Shown here piece by piece: positions 1 to 8,476 of a stretch of 47,724 bases of DNA. The notes under the pieces were generated by a model. The model ran no database searches. It was not told where the DNA came from and saw only the letters and a program-made list of their open reading frames with translations. The position numbers and the translations under genes are program-made. Position 1 is the first letter of the stretch. The number at the start of each line of letters is the position of its first letter. The stretch covers positions 1-47,724 of the forward strand of contig JABARH010000041.1 of NCBI GenBank assembly GCA_019187665.1, given 5' to 3'. Origin of the DNA: Anaerolineales bacterium. GTDB taxonomy: Bacteria > Chloroflexota > Anaerolineae > Anaerolineales > Villigracilaceae.

Positions 1-275
1 GTTCATGGAAGCCCTGCGGGCTGACAGCTGAGTCGGTTCCGCCGGGGCTAAAGCCCCGGCTCAGTTCATGGAAGCCCTGCGGGCTGACAGCTGAGTCGGT
101 TCCGCCGGGGCTAAAGCCCCGGCTCAGTTCATGGAAGCCCTGCGGGCTGACAGCTGAGTCGGTTCCGCCGGGGCTAAAGCCCCGGCTCAGCTCATGGAAG
201 CCCTGCGGGCTGACAGCTGAGTCGGTTCCGCCGGGGCTAAAGCCCCGGCTCAGCTCATGGAAGCCCTGCGGGCTG
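1..275. repeat. 63-bp tandem palindromic repeat, about 4.4 copies
   Basis: Units begin at 1, 64, 127, 190 and 253 (period 63), nearly identical; a t-to-c change marks units 4 and 5. Each unit carries two hairpins: GCCGGGGC-taaa-GCCCCGGC and AGCCC-tgc-GGGCT. The array ends by running into two further short palindromes, at about 282-302 (gtcggct/agccgac) and 312-334 (ggcgggg/ccccgcc). It lies downstream of ffh (minus strand), so it could fold as a transcript-end structure, but no U-tract follows. No gene is seen in 1-399. Confidence 0.9.
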
Positions 276-399
276 ACATCTGAGTCGGCTTTTAGCCGAC
301 TTCCACGTGCTGAGGCGGGGATTTTAATCCCCCGCCGAATCCCGTTGTGCCGCGAGTCCCGATGGAATGGCAACTCATCCCCCGTCGTTCCTCGCCGAA

Positions 400-1722
400 T
401 TACCCAAACAAGCCTCTCAATCCCCTCATCCCCGACTTCTGCATCATCTTCATCATCTTCTGCATCTCGCGGAACTGCTTCATCAGGCGGTTCACGTCCT
501 GCACATCCGTCCCAGACCCGGCCGCGATGCGACGGCGGCGGGAGGCGTTGAGCAGGTCGGGGTCGCGGCGTTCCTTGACCGTCATTGAGCTGATGATGGC
601 CTCGGTTGTTTTGAAATTCTTTTCGATATCTTTGGGGTCAATATTCTTTGCCGCCCGACCGAGTTGACCGGGCATCATCTCCATCAACTGCGCCAGCGGC
701 CCCATCTTCTTCATCTGCTTCAACTGATCGAGGAAATCCTCAAGTGAGAATTGTCCCTTCATCATCCGCGCAGCCGACTTCTGCGCCTGATCGGCGTCGA
801 AGGCCGCTTCCGCTTTTTCGATCAGGCCGATCATATCGCCCATGCCGAGGATGCGCGACGACAAACGCGAGGGATCGTACGCTTCCAACGCGTCCAGCTT
901 CTCGCCCACACCCAGATATTTGATCGGCACCCCCGTCACCGAACGCACCGAAATGGCCGCGCCGCCGCGCGCATCGCCGTCCATCTTCGTCATCACGAGA
1001 CCGCTGATCTGGATCGCGTCGCGGAAACCCTGCGCGATATTTAACGCCTCCTGGCCGATCATCGCGTCGATCACCAGCAGCGTCTCGACCGGATTCACCT
1101 TCGCGGCAATCGCCTTCAACTCTGTCATCAACTCCGCGTCGATCTGCGACCGCCCGGCCGTGTCCATGATCATCACGGTATAGCCGCCCTTTTGCGCCTT
1201 ATCCAGCGCGCGCGCCGCCAGTTCTGGCGGCGTGATATTCAAACCCGCCTCGACCGGCGCGCCCACGCGCTCGCCGAGCTGCTGCAATTGCGTCACCGCG
1301 GCCGGGCGATATGGATCGCCCGCCACCAGCATCACACGCTCGCCTTTCGACCGCAGCAACTTCGCCAGTTTCCCCGCGACGGTCGTTTTGCCCGAACCCT
1401 GCAAACCCGCCAGCAAAATCACGCGCGGCTTCGCCCCGCTCAAATTTAATGGCGCGGGTTCGCCAAGCAAGGCAACCAACTCCTCGTTGACGATCTTGAT
1501 CGCCTGCTGGCCGGGGTTGAGCGCCTTCGACACTTCCGCTCCCACCGCGCGTTCGCGCACGTTCGCGAGAAACGTCTTCACCACGCTGAAATGCACATCC
1601 GCTTCGAGCAGGGCAAGACGTACTTCGCGCAGGGCGGCATCCACGTCCGCTTCGGTTAATTTTCCGCGGCGGCGCAGTTGGTCAAAAATTTGATTCAGGC
1701 GGGAGGTCAGGTTTTCAAACAC
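400..1722 (-). CDS. ffh: Signal recognition particle protein Ffh (SRP54)
   Basis: This is the GTPase that binds SRP RNA and signal peptides and delivers ribosomes to the membrane receptor FtsY. From N to C it shows the helical N domain (VFENLTSRLNQIF onwards), the G domain with P-loop GLQGSGKTT, DTAGR and TKMDGDARGG, and a methionine-rich M domain ending MMKMMQKSGMRGLRG. The frame is open to 1797, but the GTG at 1722 fits the family start and has AAAGGA seven bases upstream, giving 440 residues, a normal Ffh length. A TACAAT box near 1751-1756 could be its -10. The stop TAA is at 400-402. It has no operon partner here; the next gene is divergent. Confidence 0.96.
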   Translation of the reverse strand: MFENLTSRLNQIFDQLRRRGKLTEADVDAALREVRLALLEADVHFSVVKTFLANVRERAVGAEVSKALNPGQQAIKIVNEELVALLGEPAPLNLSGAKPRVILLAGLQGSGKTTVAGKLAKLLRSKGERVMLVAGDPYRPAAVTQLQQLGERVGAPVEAGLNITPPELAARALDKAQKGGYTVMIMDTAGRSQIDAELMTELKAIAAKVNPVETLLVIDAMIGQEALNIAQGFRDAIQISGLVMTKMDGDARGGAAISVRSVTGVPIKYLGVGEKLDALEAYDPSRLSSRILGMGDMIGLIEKAEAAFDADQAQKSAARMMKGQFSLEDFLDQLKQMKKMGPLAQLMEMMPGQLGRAAKNIDPKDIEKNFKTTEAIISSMTVKERRDPDLLNASRRRRIAAGSGTDVQDVNRLMKQFREMQKMMKMMQKSGMRGLRGLFG

Positions 1723-1870
1723 GCGTTTTCCTTTCGGGGTAGGAAAGCGATTGTAGTTGGAAGCAGGCCGCGGGTCAAGAAAGAGACGGGCTTTCACCCA
1801 AAATTCACCGCATCTACTCCACTTCTTAATTCCGCGTTGATATAAAAGGCAAAACGATCAAGGATGTCTT

Positions 1871-2383
1871 ATGAAAAACAAACTTCTCATTGGACTGGCC
1901 GCCGCACTTTTACTGATCATCGTCGCCGCCGCCTCATTTTCGGCAGGGCTATATCTCGGCCAGCGCGGATTTGTCGCAAACCTTCAATCGCAGCCGGAAT
2001 TCCAACCTCGGGATGGACAGCCCCCGCGCGGCGGAGGCCAGCCCCAGGGCTTCTTCCCGCCGGGCAATGCGCCCTCCTCCGCGCCCGCAGCGGGTCAGCC
2101 CTCGCAGGCTGGTCCCAACCGCGCAGGCGGACCTCCCGGCGCGCCCTCCTGGCCTCCCGACGCGATCGGCCGCATCGTCTCCCTCTCCGCCGCCGAACTC
2201 ATCCTCGACACCCCCAATGGACCAATGACCGTTTCCCTGTCTGCCTCCACAGAATTCTTGAATCAAGACGGCGGCCCGGCCACCATGGAAGAATTTCAGC
2301 CCGGGGATGTCATTGCGATCTTCGGGCGGCCCGCCGTGACCGCCATCATGGCGCTGCCTCCCCCGCCGAACAACGCGCCGTAA
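1871..2383 (+). CDS. Membrane-anchored or secreted proline-rich protein, DUF5666-like C-terminus
   Basis: A 170-residue protein of unknown function. Residues 1-30 form a signal peptide or membrane anchor (KLLIGLAAALLLIIVAAASF). Residues about 40-95 are a Pro/Gly/Gln-rich linker. From about residue 97 there is a compact beta-rich domain (GRIVSLSAAELILDTPNG ... FQPGDVIAIFG) with the spacing of DUF5666/OB-like domains, which sit outside the membrane. The start has AAGGA seven bases upstream. It stands alone, divergent from ffh, and a TIR-type repeat follows about 20 bases after the stop. The domain assignment is by pattern only. Confidence 0.75.
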   Translation: MKNKLLIGLAAALLLIIVAAASFSAGLYLGQRGFVANLQSQPEFQPRDGQPPRGGGQPQGFFPPGNAPSSAPAAGQPSQAGPNRAGGPPGAPSWPPDAIGRIVSLSAAELILDTPNGPMTVSLSASTEFLNQDGGPATMEEFQPGDVIAIFGRPAVTAIMALPPPPNNAP

Positions 2384-2401
2384 ACGCACGGATTAATATT
2401 T

Positions 2402-2560
2402 GCCAGGACTTTCACTTCATCCAGCGTTAGAGAACGCTGACTGAGCCTGAATTTTTTGAGCGTAACGGCGCTCTCCCCTGACAACGCCCGTCACGGCGTT
2501 CTGAAATCCTTCGAGAGGGCAGCCGTTGCGCCGATTTGCGGACAAGCAAAAACCCTGATT
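2402..2560 (+). mobile_element. TIR element copy A (MITE/REP-like)
   Basis: Matches the 109-bp element at 8477-8585 (reverse orientation) and the one at 17287-17422. Shared blocks are AGAACGCTGA, GAGCGTAA-GGCGCTC and TTGCGCCGATTTGCGGACAAG. This copy has about 50 extra internal bases (2491-2524). Internal hairpins are gcgtt/aacgc and gagcg/cgctc. There is no coding capacity. Confidence 0.8.
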
Positions 2561-2574
2561 GACCGCTTCGATTA

Positions 2575-2604
2575 CAATCACCTCACGCCCCCTTGAGGTG
2601 ATTG
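2575..2604 (+). promoter_or_regulatory. Palindrome enclosing the Shine-Dalgarno of the FAD/Fe-S gene
   Basis: CAATCACCTCA (2575-2585) and TGAGGTGATTG (2594-2604) form a perfect 11-bp inverted repeat with an 8-base loop. The right arm contains the GAGGTG ribosome site and the ATG at 2605 follows directly. In RNA the stem would hide the ribosome site; in DNA it could be an operator. A TACAAT (2573-2578) overlaps the left arm. Confidence 0.6.
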
Positions 2605-5547
2605 ATGCTTAATCCCGACTTCATTGCCGACCTCCGTAAAATCTTTCGCGGCGACATCCGCCTCGACCCCGCGGCGCGTGTTTTATATTCCACCGACGCC
2701 TCGATCTATCAAATCGAACCGATCGGCGTGGCGATTCCAAAAACGCAGGAAGATTTGCACGCCGCGCTTGAACTCGCCGCGCAATACAAAATCCCGATCC
2801 TGCCGCGCGGCGCGGGGACCTCGCTGGGCGGGCAAGCCATCGGCGAAGCCCTCATTCTCGATTGCTCGCGCCATCTCGATTCCATTATTGACATGGATCC
2901 CGAAACTCACTCTGCCATCGTCGAACCCGGCGTGATTCTTGCCGCGCTCAATCGCGCCGCCGCGAAACACGGACTGATGTTCGGCCCCGACCCGGCCTCT
3001 GCCGAACGCGCCACCATGGGTGGAGTGATCGGCAACAACGCCACCGGCGCGCACTCGATCCTGTATGGCATGACCGCCGACCATCTCCTCTCGGCGGATG
3101 TGATTCTCTCAGATGGTAGCCAGGTCACGTTCGATGATTCGATATTCGATACTCGAAAACCGAATAGCGAATCCCGAATATCGAATATCGTTTTAGCCGT
3201 GTCTCAAATCCGTGAGCATTACACTGACTCCATTAAGCAAAATTATCCGCGCTCGTGGCGCAACTCGGCCGGTTATCGCTTGAATTATTTGCTTCCCTGG
3301 TCGCCGTCCAGTCCGCCTCAATGGGATGTAAACGACTACGGCTTAACCTCCACGGTCTACCGCCGGTCATCCACCATCAATCTTGCATCCATCCTCGCCG
3401 GCAGTGAAGGGACGCTGGCCGTCATCCGCCGCGCCAAGGTGAATCTCGTTCCGAAGCCAAAACATACCATTTTGGCAATCCTTGCCTACGACAGCATCTC
3501 CACCGCCTGTGATGACGTGCTTCGCTTGCTGGAGTTCAAACCCAGCGCCATCGAGTTGATCCCGCAAATGATCCTGCGGCTGGCGCGCAACGTCCCGGCC
3601 TACGCGCGTATGACCCGCTGGGTTGTGGGCGACCCGGCCGCGATGCTCGCGGTGGAATTCAGCGGACCGAATCCGGAAACGCTTAAGTCGCAGGCGCGGA
3701 ACATTGGCGAAGTGTTGGCCATCGCCGAGACTGCCGAAGAGCAGGCGCTCGTTTGGGGCGTCCGCAAAGTGGGGCTGGGAATTTTGGATTCTGCGCCGAT
3801 CTCCGCGCGGCCATTGGCGTTCATTGAAGACTGCGCGATCCCCGTCGCGCATTTGGGCCAATTCGTCCGCGAGATCGAAAGGATTCTTGTCGCACATAAA
3901 ACGCACGGCGGAATCTACGCCCACGCCTCCGCAGGCTGCCTGCACATTCGCCCGCTGCTCGATCTGCACACCGGCGAAGGCGTCCGCGCCATCCGCACCA
4001 TTGGAGAACAAGTCTTCGCCCTCGCCAGGCAACTCGGCGGCTCGATGAGCAGTGAGCATGGAGATGGAATCGTCAGGGGTGAATTTATCGAGCCGACCTA
4101 TGGGCGCAAAGTCACGGATGCGATGCGCCAGCTGAAACACGCCGCCGATCCGCATACTTTGCTCAACCCCGGCAAACTCTTCGACGCGCCGCCGATGGAC
4201 ACGCATCTGCGTTTTAGGGCAGGCGATCGCGCCCCGGCGTGGATCACCGAATTGCATTTCGATCACGCGCGCGGACGGACGGGCGCCATCGAGCAGTGCA
4301 ACGGCCAGGGTGTATGCCGCAAGGAAACCGGCGTGATGTGTCCGTCGTACCAGGCCACCCGCGCAGAAGCCAACTCCACGCGCGGCCGCGCCAATTTACT
4401 GCGGGCGTTGATCGCTTCCCCAAAAGCGGCGCAACCCCCCGCCCTCATGGAGGCGGCGTATTCGGCGCTCGACCTTTGTCTCGCCTGCAAAGGCTGCACT
4501 TCCGAGTGCCCCAGCGGCGTGGATATGCCGCGTTTAAAATATGAATTCATGCACGAGTATTACCGATCGCGCCGAAGGCCGTTGCGCGATTATTTATTCG
4601 GCTTTTTCCATGTCGCGGCGAGAATACTTTCGCCCGGCGCGTCGCTGGCAAACCGGGTCACCCAAATGAATGCGACGCGCAGGTTGATCGCCGCCGCGCT
4701 GGGGATCGCGGATCAACGACCGCTTCCTGCTTTTGCGGGCAGGCGGGCGCGCAAGCGCACAGACGCGCCGTTGCGCGGTCGAGGACGCGTGCTCTTCCTG
4801 CCGGATGTTTTTTCGCGTTACGTTGAACCGCAGGTGGAACAGGCCGCGCTGGATCTCCTCCACGCGGCGGGATACGAAGTGGACGCGCTACCGGTCATCG
4901 GCGCGGGCGCCTCGCTGCTCTCGAAGGGATTCATCCCCGCCGCGCGCCGCCACGCGGAATCCGTATTGGAGGCGATCCGAGTCCGCGACGGGGGAGCCGC
5001 CATCCCTGTGGTGGGATGCGAACCGCCGGAAATCGCATGCCTCAAACATGAATATGCCGCGCTGTTGCCTCGTCGCCGTGATGAAGTAACTTCAATCGCA
5101 TCTCGAACCTGGTACGTGGAGGAATTTTTGCTCCGCTCCGCCCCCCGAGACAGTCTGCGCGTAGCCAGAACAACCAATGAGAAAGATGGGAATTCGGAAA
5201 ATGCGAAGATAACATTTCATCCGCATTGTCATCAGCGCGCCGAGCCGCCCGCCGCCGACGGACTGCCGAGCGGGCCGGAAGCGAGCGCGGAGTTGCTGCG
5301 TCGCTTCGGCTTTGAAGTAGAGATCATGGACGCGGGATGCTGCGGCATGGCCGGAACGTTTGGCTATGAGGCCGAGCATTACGAACTTTCGATGCAGATC
5401 GGCGAGTTGGGTGTGCTGCCGAAGGCGCGCGCCGCCGAACTGCTGGCCGCGACCGGCGCGGCCTGCCGCATGCAGATCAAACAGGGGGCGGGCAAAGACG
5501 CTGTCCATCCATTGGTGTTGATTCGCGACAAGTTGTATTTGAAATGA
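2605..5547 (+). CDS. FAD-binding / Fe-S oxidoreductase (D-lactate or D-2-hydroxyacid dehydrogenase type)
   Basis: A 980-residue fusion resembling YdiJ/Dld-II enzymes, which oxidise D-2-hydroxyacids and pass electrons on through Fe-S clusters. The N-terminal half has the FAD-linked oxidase (PCMH) motifs GAGTSLGGQAIG and TMGGVIGNNATGAHS, and the oxidase C-terminal motif SEHGDGIVRGEF. The C-terminal half has two ferredoxin-like motifs (CNGQGVC...CP and CLACKGCTSECP) and a CCG domain with HPHCHQRA and DAGCCGMAGTFG. ATG 2605 is preferred over TTG 2602 because of its spacing from GAGGTG. A 51-bp palindromic repeat (3140-3190) lies in frame and adds a stretch not expected in the family. The stop codon is part of a target-site duplication of the MITE that follows. 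Substrate unknown. Confidence 0.9.
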   Translation: MLNPDFIADLRKIFRGDIRLDPAARVLYSTDASIYQIEPIGVAIPKTQEDLHAALELAAQYKIPILPRGAGTSLGGQAIGEALILDCSRHLDSIIDMDPETHSAIVEPGVILAALNRAAAKHGLMFGPDPASAERATMGGVIGNNATGAHSILYGMTADHLLSADVILSDGSQVTFDDSIFDTRKPNSESRISNIVLAVSQIREHYTDSIKQNYPRSWRNSAGYRLNYLLPWSPSSPPQWDVNDYGLTSTVYRRSSTINLASILAGSEGTLAVIRRAKVNLVPKPKHTILAILAYDSISTACDDVLRLLEFKPSAIELIPQMILRLARNVPAYARMTRWVVGDPAAMLAVEFSGPNPETLKSQARNIGEVLAIAETAEEQALVWGVRKVGLGILDSAPISARPLAFIEDCAIPVAHLGQFVREIERILVAHKTHGGIYAHASAGCLHIRPLLDLHTGEGVRAIRTIGEQVFALARQLGGSMSSEHGDGIVRGEFIEPTYGRKVTDAMRQLKHAADPHTLLNPGKLFDAPPMDTHLRFRAGDRAPAWITELHFDHARGRTGAIEQCNGQGVCRKETGVMCPSYQATRAEANSTRGRANLLRALIASPKAAQPPALMEAAYSALDLCLACKGCTSECPSGVDMPRLKYEFMHEYYRSRRRPLRDYLFGFFHVAARILSPGASLANRVTQMNATRRLIAAALGIADQRPLPAFAGRRARKRTDAPLRGRGRVLFLPDVFSRYVEPQVEQAALDLLHAAGYEVDALPVIGAGASLLSKGFIPAARRHAESVLEAIRVRDGGAAIPVVGCEPPEIACLKHEYAALLPRRRDEVTSIASRTWYVEEFLLRSAPRDSLRVARTTNEKDGNSENAKITFHPHCHQRAEPPAADGLPSGPEASAELLRRFGFEVEIMDAGCCGMAGTFGYEAEHYELSMQIGELGVLPKARAAELLAATGAACRMQIKQGAGKDAVHPLVLIRDKLYLK
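3140..3190 (+). repeat. In-frame palindromic repeat inside the FAD/Fe-S gene
   Basis: CGATATTCGATA (3140-3151) and TATCGAATATCG (3179-3190) are a perfect 12-bp inverted repeat spanning 51 bp (17 codons). It encodes a low-complexity segment (around IFDTRKPNSESRISNI) within the oxidase domain, in a place where the family normally has a short loop. The reading frame is kept. Confidence 0.75.
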
Positions 5548-5809
5548 CGTGTCGAGTCCTATAAAATCGTACCACCTGCACTTTAACAAAGTCTCACAAA
5601 ATCGTACCACTAGCACATATGGCTACTCAACCTGCTTTTTGCCTTTGTGACCCGTATTCGCAGGACTAGTGCCACCCGCTCAGGTCATGAAAACCCTTCA
5701 AATTGAGAGCCGAGCTGCCCGAAGTGCATCAATATCCGTCTGATAGGTACGACTTTACGAGACTTTCTCTCTACAAAGGTAGTACGACTTTATGAGACTC
5801 GACATGACG
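5545..5809 (+). mobile_element. 255-bp MITE with TG...CA ends and 5-bp TSD (IS21-like ends)
   Basis: The element runs 5550-5804. It starts TGTCGAGTCCTATAAAATCG and ends with the inverse of TGTCGAGTCTCATAAAGTCG. A second, inner pair of the same motif lies at about 5589-5607 and 5748-5767, so each end has a repeated subterminal motif, as IS21-family ends do. It is flanked by the direct repeat TGACG (5545-5549 and 5805-5809). The left TGACG contains the TGA stop of the upstream gene. There is no transposase, so it would move only in trans. The IS21 link is an inference. Confidence 0.85.
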
Positions 5810-5973
5810 GTACGCAGTTTCCGCGCGTACCTCTTTCACTCGGCCGCGCCGGGTGCAAGATGCCTTTCGACAGAGGGACCATCAACTCATGGCAGGAAGC
5901 TTGCGGCGCTGTGTAATGTGAATTTGTGCTTTACGTTCGCCAACCGCCTGTTTACCTGCGGTTAATCCCCGCT
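5810..5973. other. Unassigned intergenic stretch
   Basis: Between the MITE and the next gene. No open frame, tandem repeat or convincing hairpin was found apart from weak G+C-rich symmetry near 5826-5870. It ends in the promoter-like box at 5974-5982. Confidence 0.5.
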
Positions 5974-5982
5974 TGCTAGAAT
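5974..5982 (+). promoter_or_regulatory. Extended -10 box, leaderless layout
   Basis: TGCTAGAAT, an extended -10, ends 6 nt before the ATG at 5989, so transcription would start at or next to the start codon. No Shine-Dalgarno is present. Confidence 0.6.
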
Positions 5983-5988
5983 GGCGGC

Positions 5989-6864
5989 ATGAAAACCACA
6001 CACCGTAGAAGGAAAATTTGGATCAGCCTATTGCTTGTCCTTGCGTTTCTCGTCGGCGCGCCGTTGTTCTACTATCGCGGGCGCCCGCTGCCACTGCCGA
6101 TGAAGGAAACCCTGTTTCAAGGCGTCGAATACCAGCGCATGGCGCGGCTCTCTCCGCGACCGATGGTGATCCACGTCCTGACGATCAACGTCAACACGAA
6201 GAAACTGCAATTCATCGTCACGCCGCCGGGGCGCATCAAAAATGCAACTCCGCTCGACGCGCGCACAACCTCCCAATTCCTGGAAGAGTTCGATCTCGCG
6301 GTGGCTGTCAACGGCGACGGTTTTTCTCCCTGGTGGTCGCGCACGCCCGCCGATTATTATCCCCACCCCGGCGACCCGGTCGCCCCGCGCGGCGATGCCG
6401 CCTCACGCGGACAGGTTTACTGGCGCACAGCCGACTCTTTCCCGACTCTGCACATCTCGGCGAAGAATCGCCTCTCGTTCGACGCGCCGGCCCATTGGTA
6501 CAACGCCATCTCCGGTGAGACCATGCTCCTCGCGGGCGGACGCATCCTGTCCGGCCTGAACGACTCGGACATTCATCCGCGCACTGCCATCGGTTATTCT
6601 GCGAACGGAAAATTTCTCTACATCGTCGTCGTGGATGGACGCCAGCCGTTTTACAGCGAAGGCATGAAACTCACCGAACTCGCGCAACTCATGCTCGACC
6701 TCGGCGCGCAGTACGCCATGAACCTCGACGGCGGCGGATCGTCCACCCTCGTCGTGCGCGGCGCCGACGGCCAGCCGCGCATCCTCAATTCACCAATCGA
6801 TTTATATATTCCCGGTCGTGAAAGACCGGTTGCGAATCATTTGGGAATCTATTTTAGAAAGTAA
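5989..6864 (+). CDS. Phosphodiester glycosidase-family (NAGPA-type) exported protein
   Basis: A 291-residue protein with an N-terminal membrane anchor or signal (residues 7-26, IWISLLLVLAFLVGAPLFYY). The C-terminal region has the hallmarks of the NAGPA/DUF2233 fold: RTAIGYSANGKFLYIVVVDG, then LTELAQLMLDLGAQYAMNLDGGGSS. Family members hydrolyse phosphodiester-linked sugars or act in exopolysaccharide metabolism; the substrate here is unknown. The start follows an extended -10 by 6 nt. It is convergent with the DUF2723 gene, and both stop codons lie within one hairpin. Confidence 0.88.
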   Translation: MKTTHRRRKIWISLLLVLAFLVGAPLFYYRGRPLPLPMKETLFQGVEYQRMARLSPRPMVIHVLTINVNTKKLQFIVTPPGRIKNATPLDARTTSQFLEEFDLAVAVNGDGFSPWWSRTPADYYPHPGDPVAPRGDAASRGQVYWRTADSFPTLHISAKNRLSFDAPAHWYNAISGETMLLAGGRILSGLNDSDIHPRTAIGYSANGKFLYIVVVDGRQPFYSEGMKLTELAQLMLDLGAQYAMNLDGGGSSTLVVRGADGQPRILNSPIDLYIPGRERPVANHLGIYFRK

Positions 6865-6892
6865 GGCGAGATATTATCTCGCCTTACTTTCT
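6856..6892. terminator. Bidirectional terminator hairpin overlapping two stop codons
   Basis: An 18-bp perfect inverted repeat with arms AGAAAGTAAGGCGAGATA and its complement, one central base, and A/T-rich outer ends. It contains the TAA of the upstream plus gene (6862-6864) and the TAA of the minus gene (6884-6886). Confidence 0.85.
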
Positions 6893-8449
6893 TTCAATCA
6901 AGAATAACGATTCCCCAGCCTGCGTGACCGAATACAACTCATTCAACTCTTCGATCATGATCGTGAAATAAATTGGCCGCGAGTCAATATTCGCCTCGAT
7001 GTAGGCAATGGTCGCCCGCGGCAAACTTCCATCGGGCAGGAATAAATATTCGTGCAGTGAAATATCTTCGCGCCCAGCCACGATCTCGGCGGTATAGACG
7101 TAACTGTACAGTTTGTCCCAGTCTGTGAACAGGATCGCGTTCTCCGGGATTTTATTCAATAACTTTGCCGCGTCTTTCACGGCCTTGTCCGGCGCAAAGA
7201 TCGGATAGATGTGATCGCGCTGGATGAAACTCGTGTACCCTTTTTCAATCGCGAGATGGAGGTCTGCGCGCGCGCCGTATAGCGGGAGAATGACCAGCCC
7301 CAGCGAAACGATGCCGACTACGAATGTCCGCGTCAGACTCCCTCGCAGTGGAATCTTCCTCGCCAGCCAATCCGCGCCGTCGAGCGCGGCGCTTGCCCCG
7401 GCGCCCAACCACACAGCGACGAACACCGCCGCCGGGACGTAGAACTCGCGATAGATCGAGAACGCCACCGTCACGCCGAGTCCCCAGACCAGCAGGAACG
7501 AAACGAGCGGATAGAGTCCCTCGTGCCAGTGCCGCCGCGCCAGCAGGCTGATCATGCCCGCGACGATCAACGCCGCCGACCCGTTGGAAAAGAACGAGAC
7601 GTATTCGCCGAGACGGAAGCGGATCTCCTCCTCCGTCGCGCTGAAGTAGTAGCTCCAAAAATGTTCGGCGGGAAAAATCGCAAAGAGACGTTCGAGCGGC
7701 GCGTCGAATTGACTCTGGCTCAAGCCGTAGAGATCGAGCGCGGGGCGATAGACCGTGTTGTAGACGCTGGAGGGCGGGTCGTTGTGATCGAGGTAGAGGA
7801 ATGCCGCAAAGGTCAGCGCGGCGCCGATCAACGCGCCCGCCGCCGCGCCCAGCCACGCGGATTTTGTGCGCGCGCGAATTAACATGAAGAGCATCACGGA
7901 GGCGGCGGTCATTACCACTGTGCTGTGAATCCCGACGCTTAATCCGCCGAGCATGCCCGCGAAAAAAAGGAATTGCCAGCGGGTCGTTTTATCCCAGAGG
8001 AGAACGAACAACCAAATTGTTGAGAGGAAGCCCGCCGCGGGCGCGTAAGATTCGGCGATCAGCGCGCGCCACCAGAATCCTTCGAGCAGGGCAAGCAATG
8101 CGGAGGCGCACATTCCGGCCGCGCGCCAGCCGCCGTGCAGGCGTGTGATGAGATACACGTTTGCAACTGCCAATGCCCCAAAGAAGGCAGACATTAAATT
8201 GACGCGCCAGGCGATGTCGCGGATGGGAATGAGGGTGAAGAGTTTGCCGATGAAAATGTGCGTCATGTAGCCGCTGGGATGCGTCATGCCGAGGGTGTAC
8301 GAAAGCGTCTGGAACTCAGCCATGTCGCCCCACAGCAGGGAGGGCGCCAGCGTGCGGATATAAAGCGCGAGCGCGGTCAACCAGATGAGCGCAGCGATGC
8401 CACAGTCGGTGCGCGAGATGGGCGGGGAGGGCGGCTGTTGACGGATCAT
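6884..8449 (-). CDS. DUF2723 (TMEM260-like) multi-pass membrane protein, putative glycosyltransferase
   Basis: About 521 residues with many membrane segments. Near the N-terminus it has the DUF2723 signature: ALYIRTLAPSLLWGDMAEFQ, then GMTHPSGYMTHIFIGKL and a RVNLMSAFFGALA segment. The family resembles GT-C protein O-mannosyltransferases that use lipid-linked sugars outside the membrane. The open frame reaches a TTG at 8500, but that part lies in a repeat element (8477-8585), so the ATG at 8449 is preferred; no clear ribosome site supports either. Nothing next to it names the acceptor. Confidence 0.82.
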   Translation of the reverse strand: MIRQQPPSPPISRTDCGIAALIWLTALALYIRTLAPSLLWGDMAEFQTLSYTLGMTHPSGYMTHIFIGKLFTLIPIRDIAWRVNLMSAFFGALAVANVYLITRLHGGWRAAGMCASALLALLEGFWWRALIAESYAPAAGFLSTIWLFVLLWDKTTRWQFLFFAGMLGGLSVGIHSTVVMTAASVMLFMLIRARTKSAWLGAAAGALIGAALTFAAFLYLDHNDPPSSVYNTVYRPALDLYGLSQSQFDAPLERLFAIFPAEHFWSYYFSATEEEIRFRLGEYVSFFSNGSAALIVAGMISLLARRHWHEGLYPLVSFLLVWGLGVTVAFSIYREFYVPAAVFVAVWLGAGASAALDGADWLARKIPLRGSLTRTFVVGIVSLGLVILPLYGARADLHLAIEKGYTSFIQRDHIYPIFAPDKAVKDAAKLLNKIPENAILFTDWDKLYSYVYTAEIVAGREDISLHEYLFLPDGSLPRATIAYIEANIDSRPIYFTIMIEELNELYSVTQAGESLFLIERK

Positions 8450-8476
8450 GGAAGTGACAGGAGAAATTTTGATAAG

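Noticed and set aside
1723..1797. N-terminal extension of Ffh
   Set aside because: The extra 25 residues have no counterpart in the family; the GTG at 1722 has a good ribosome site.
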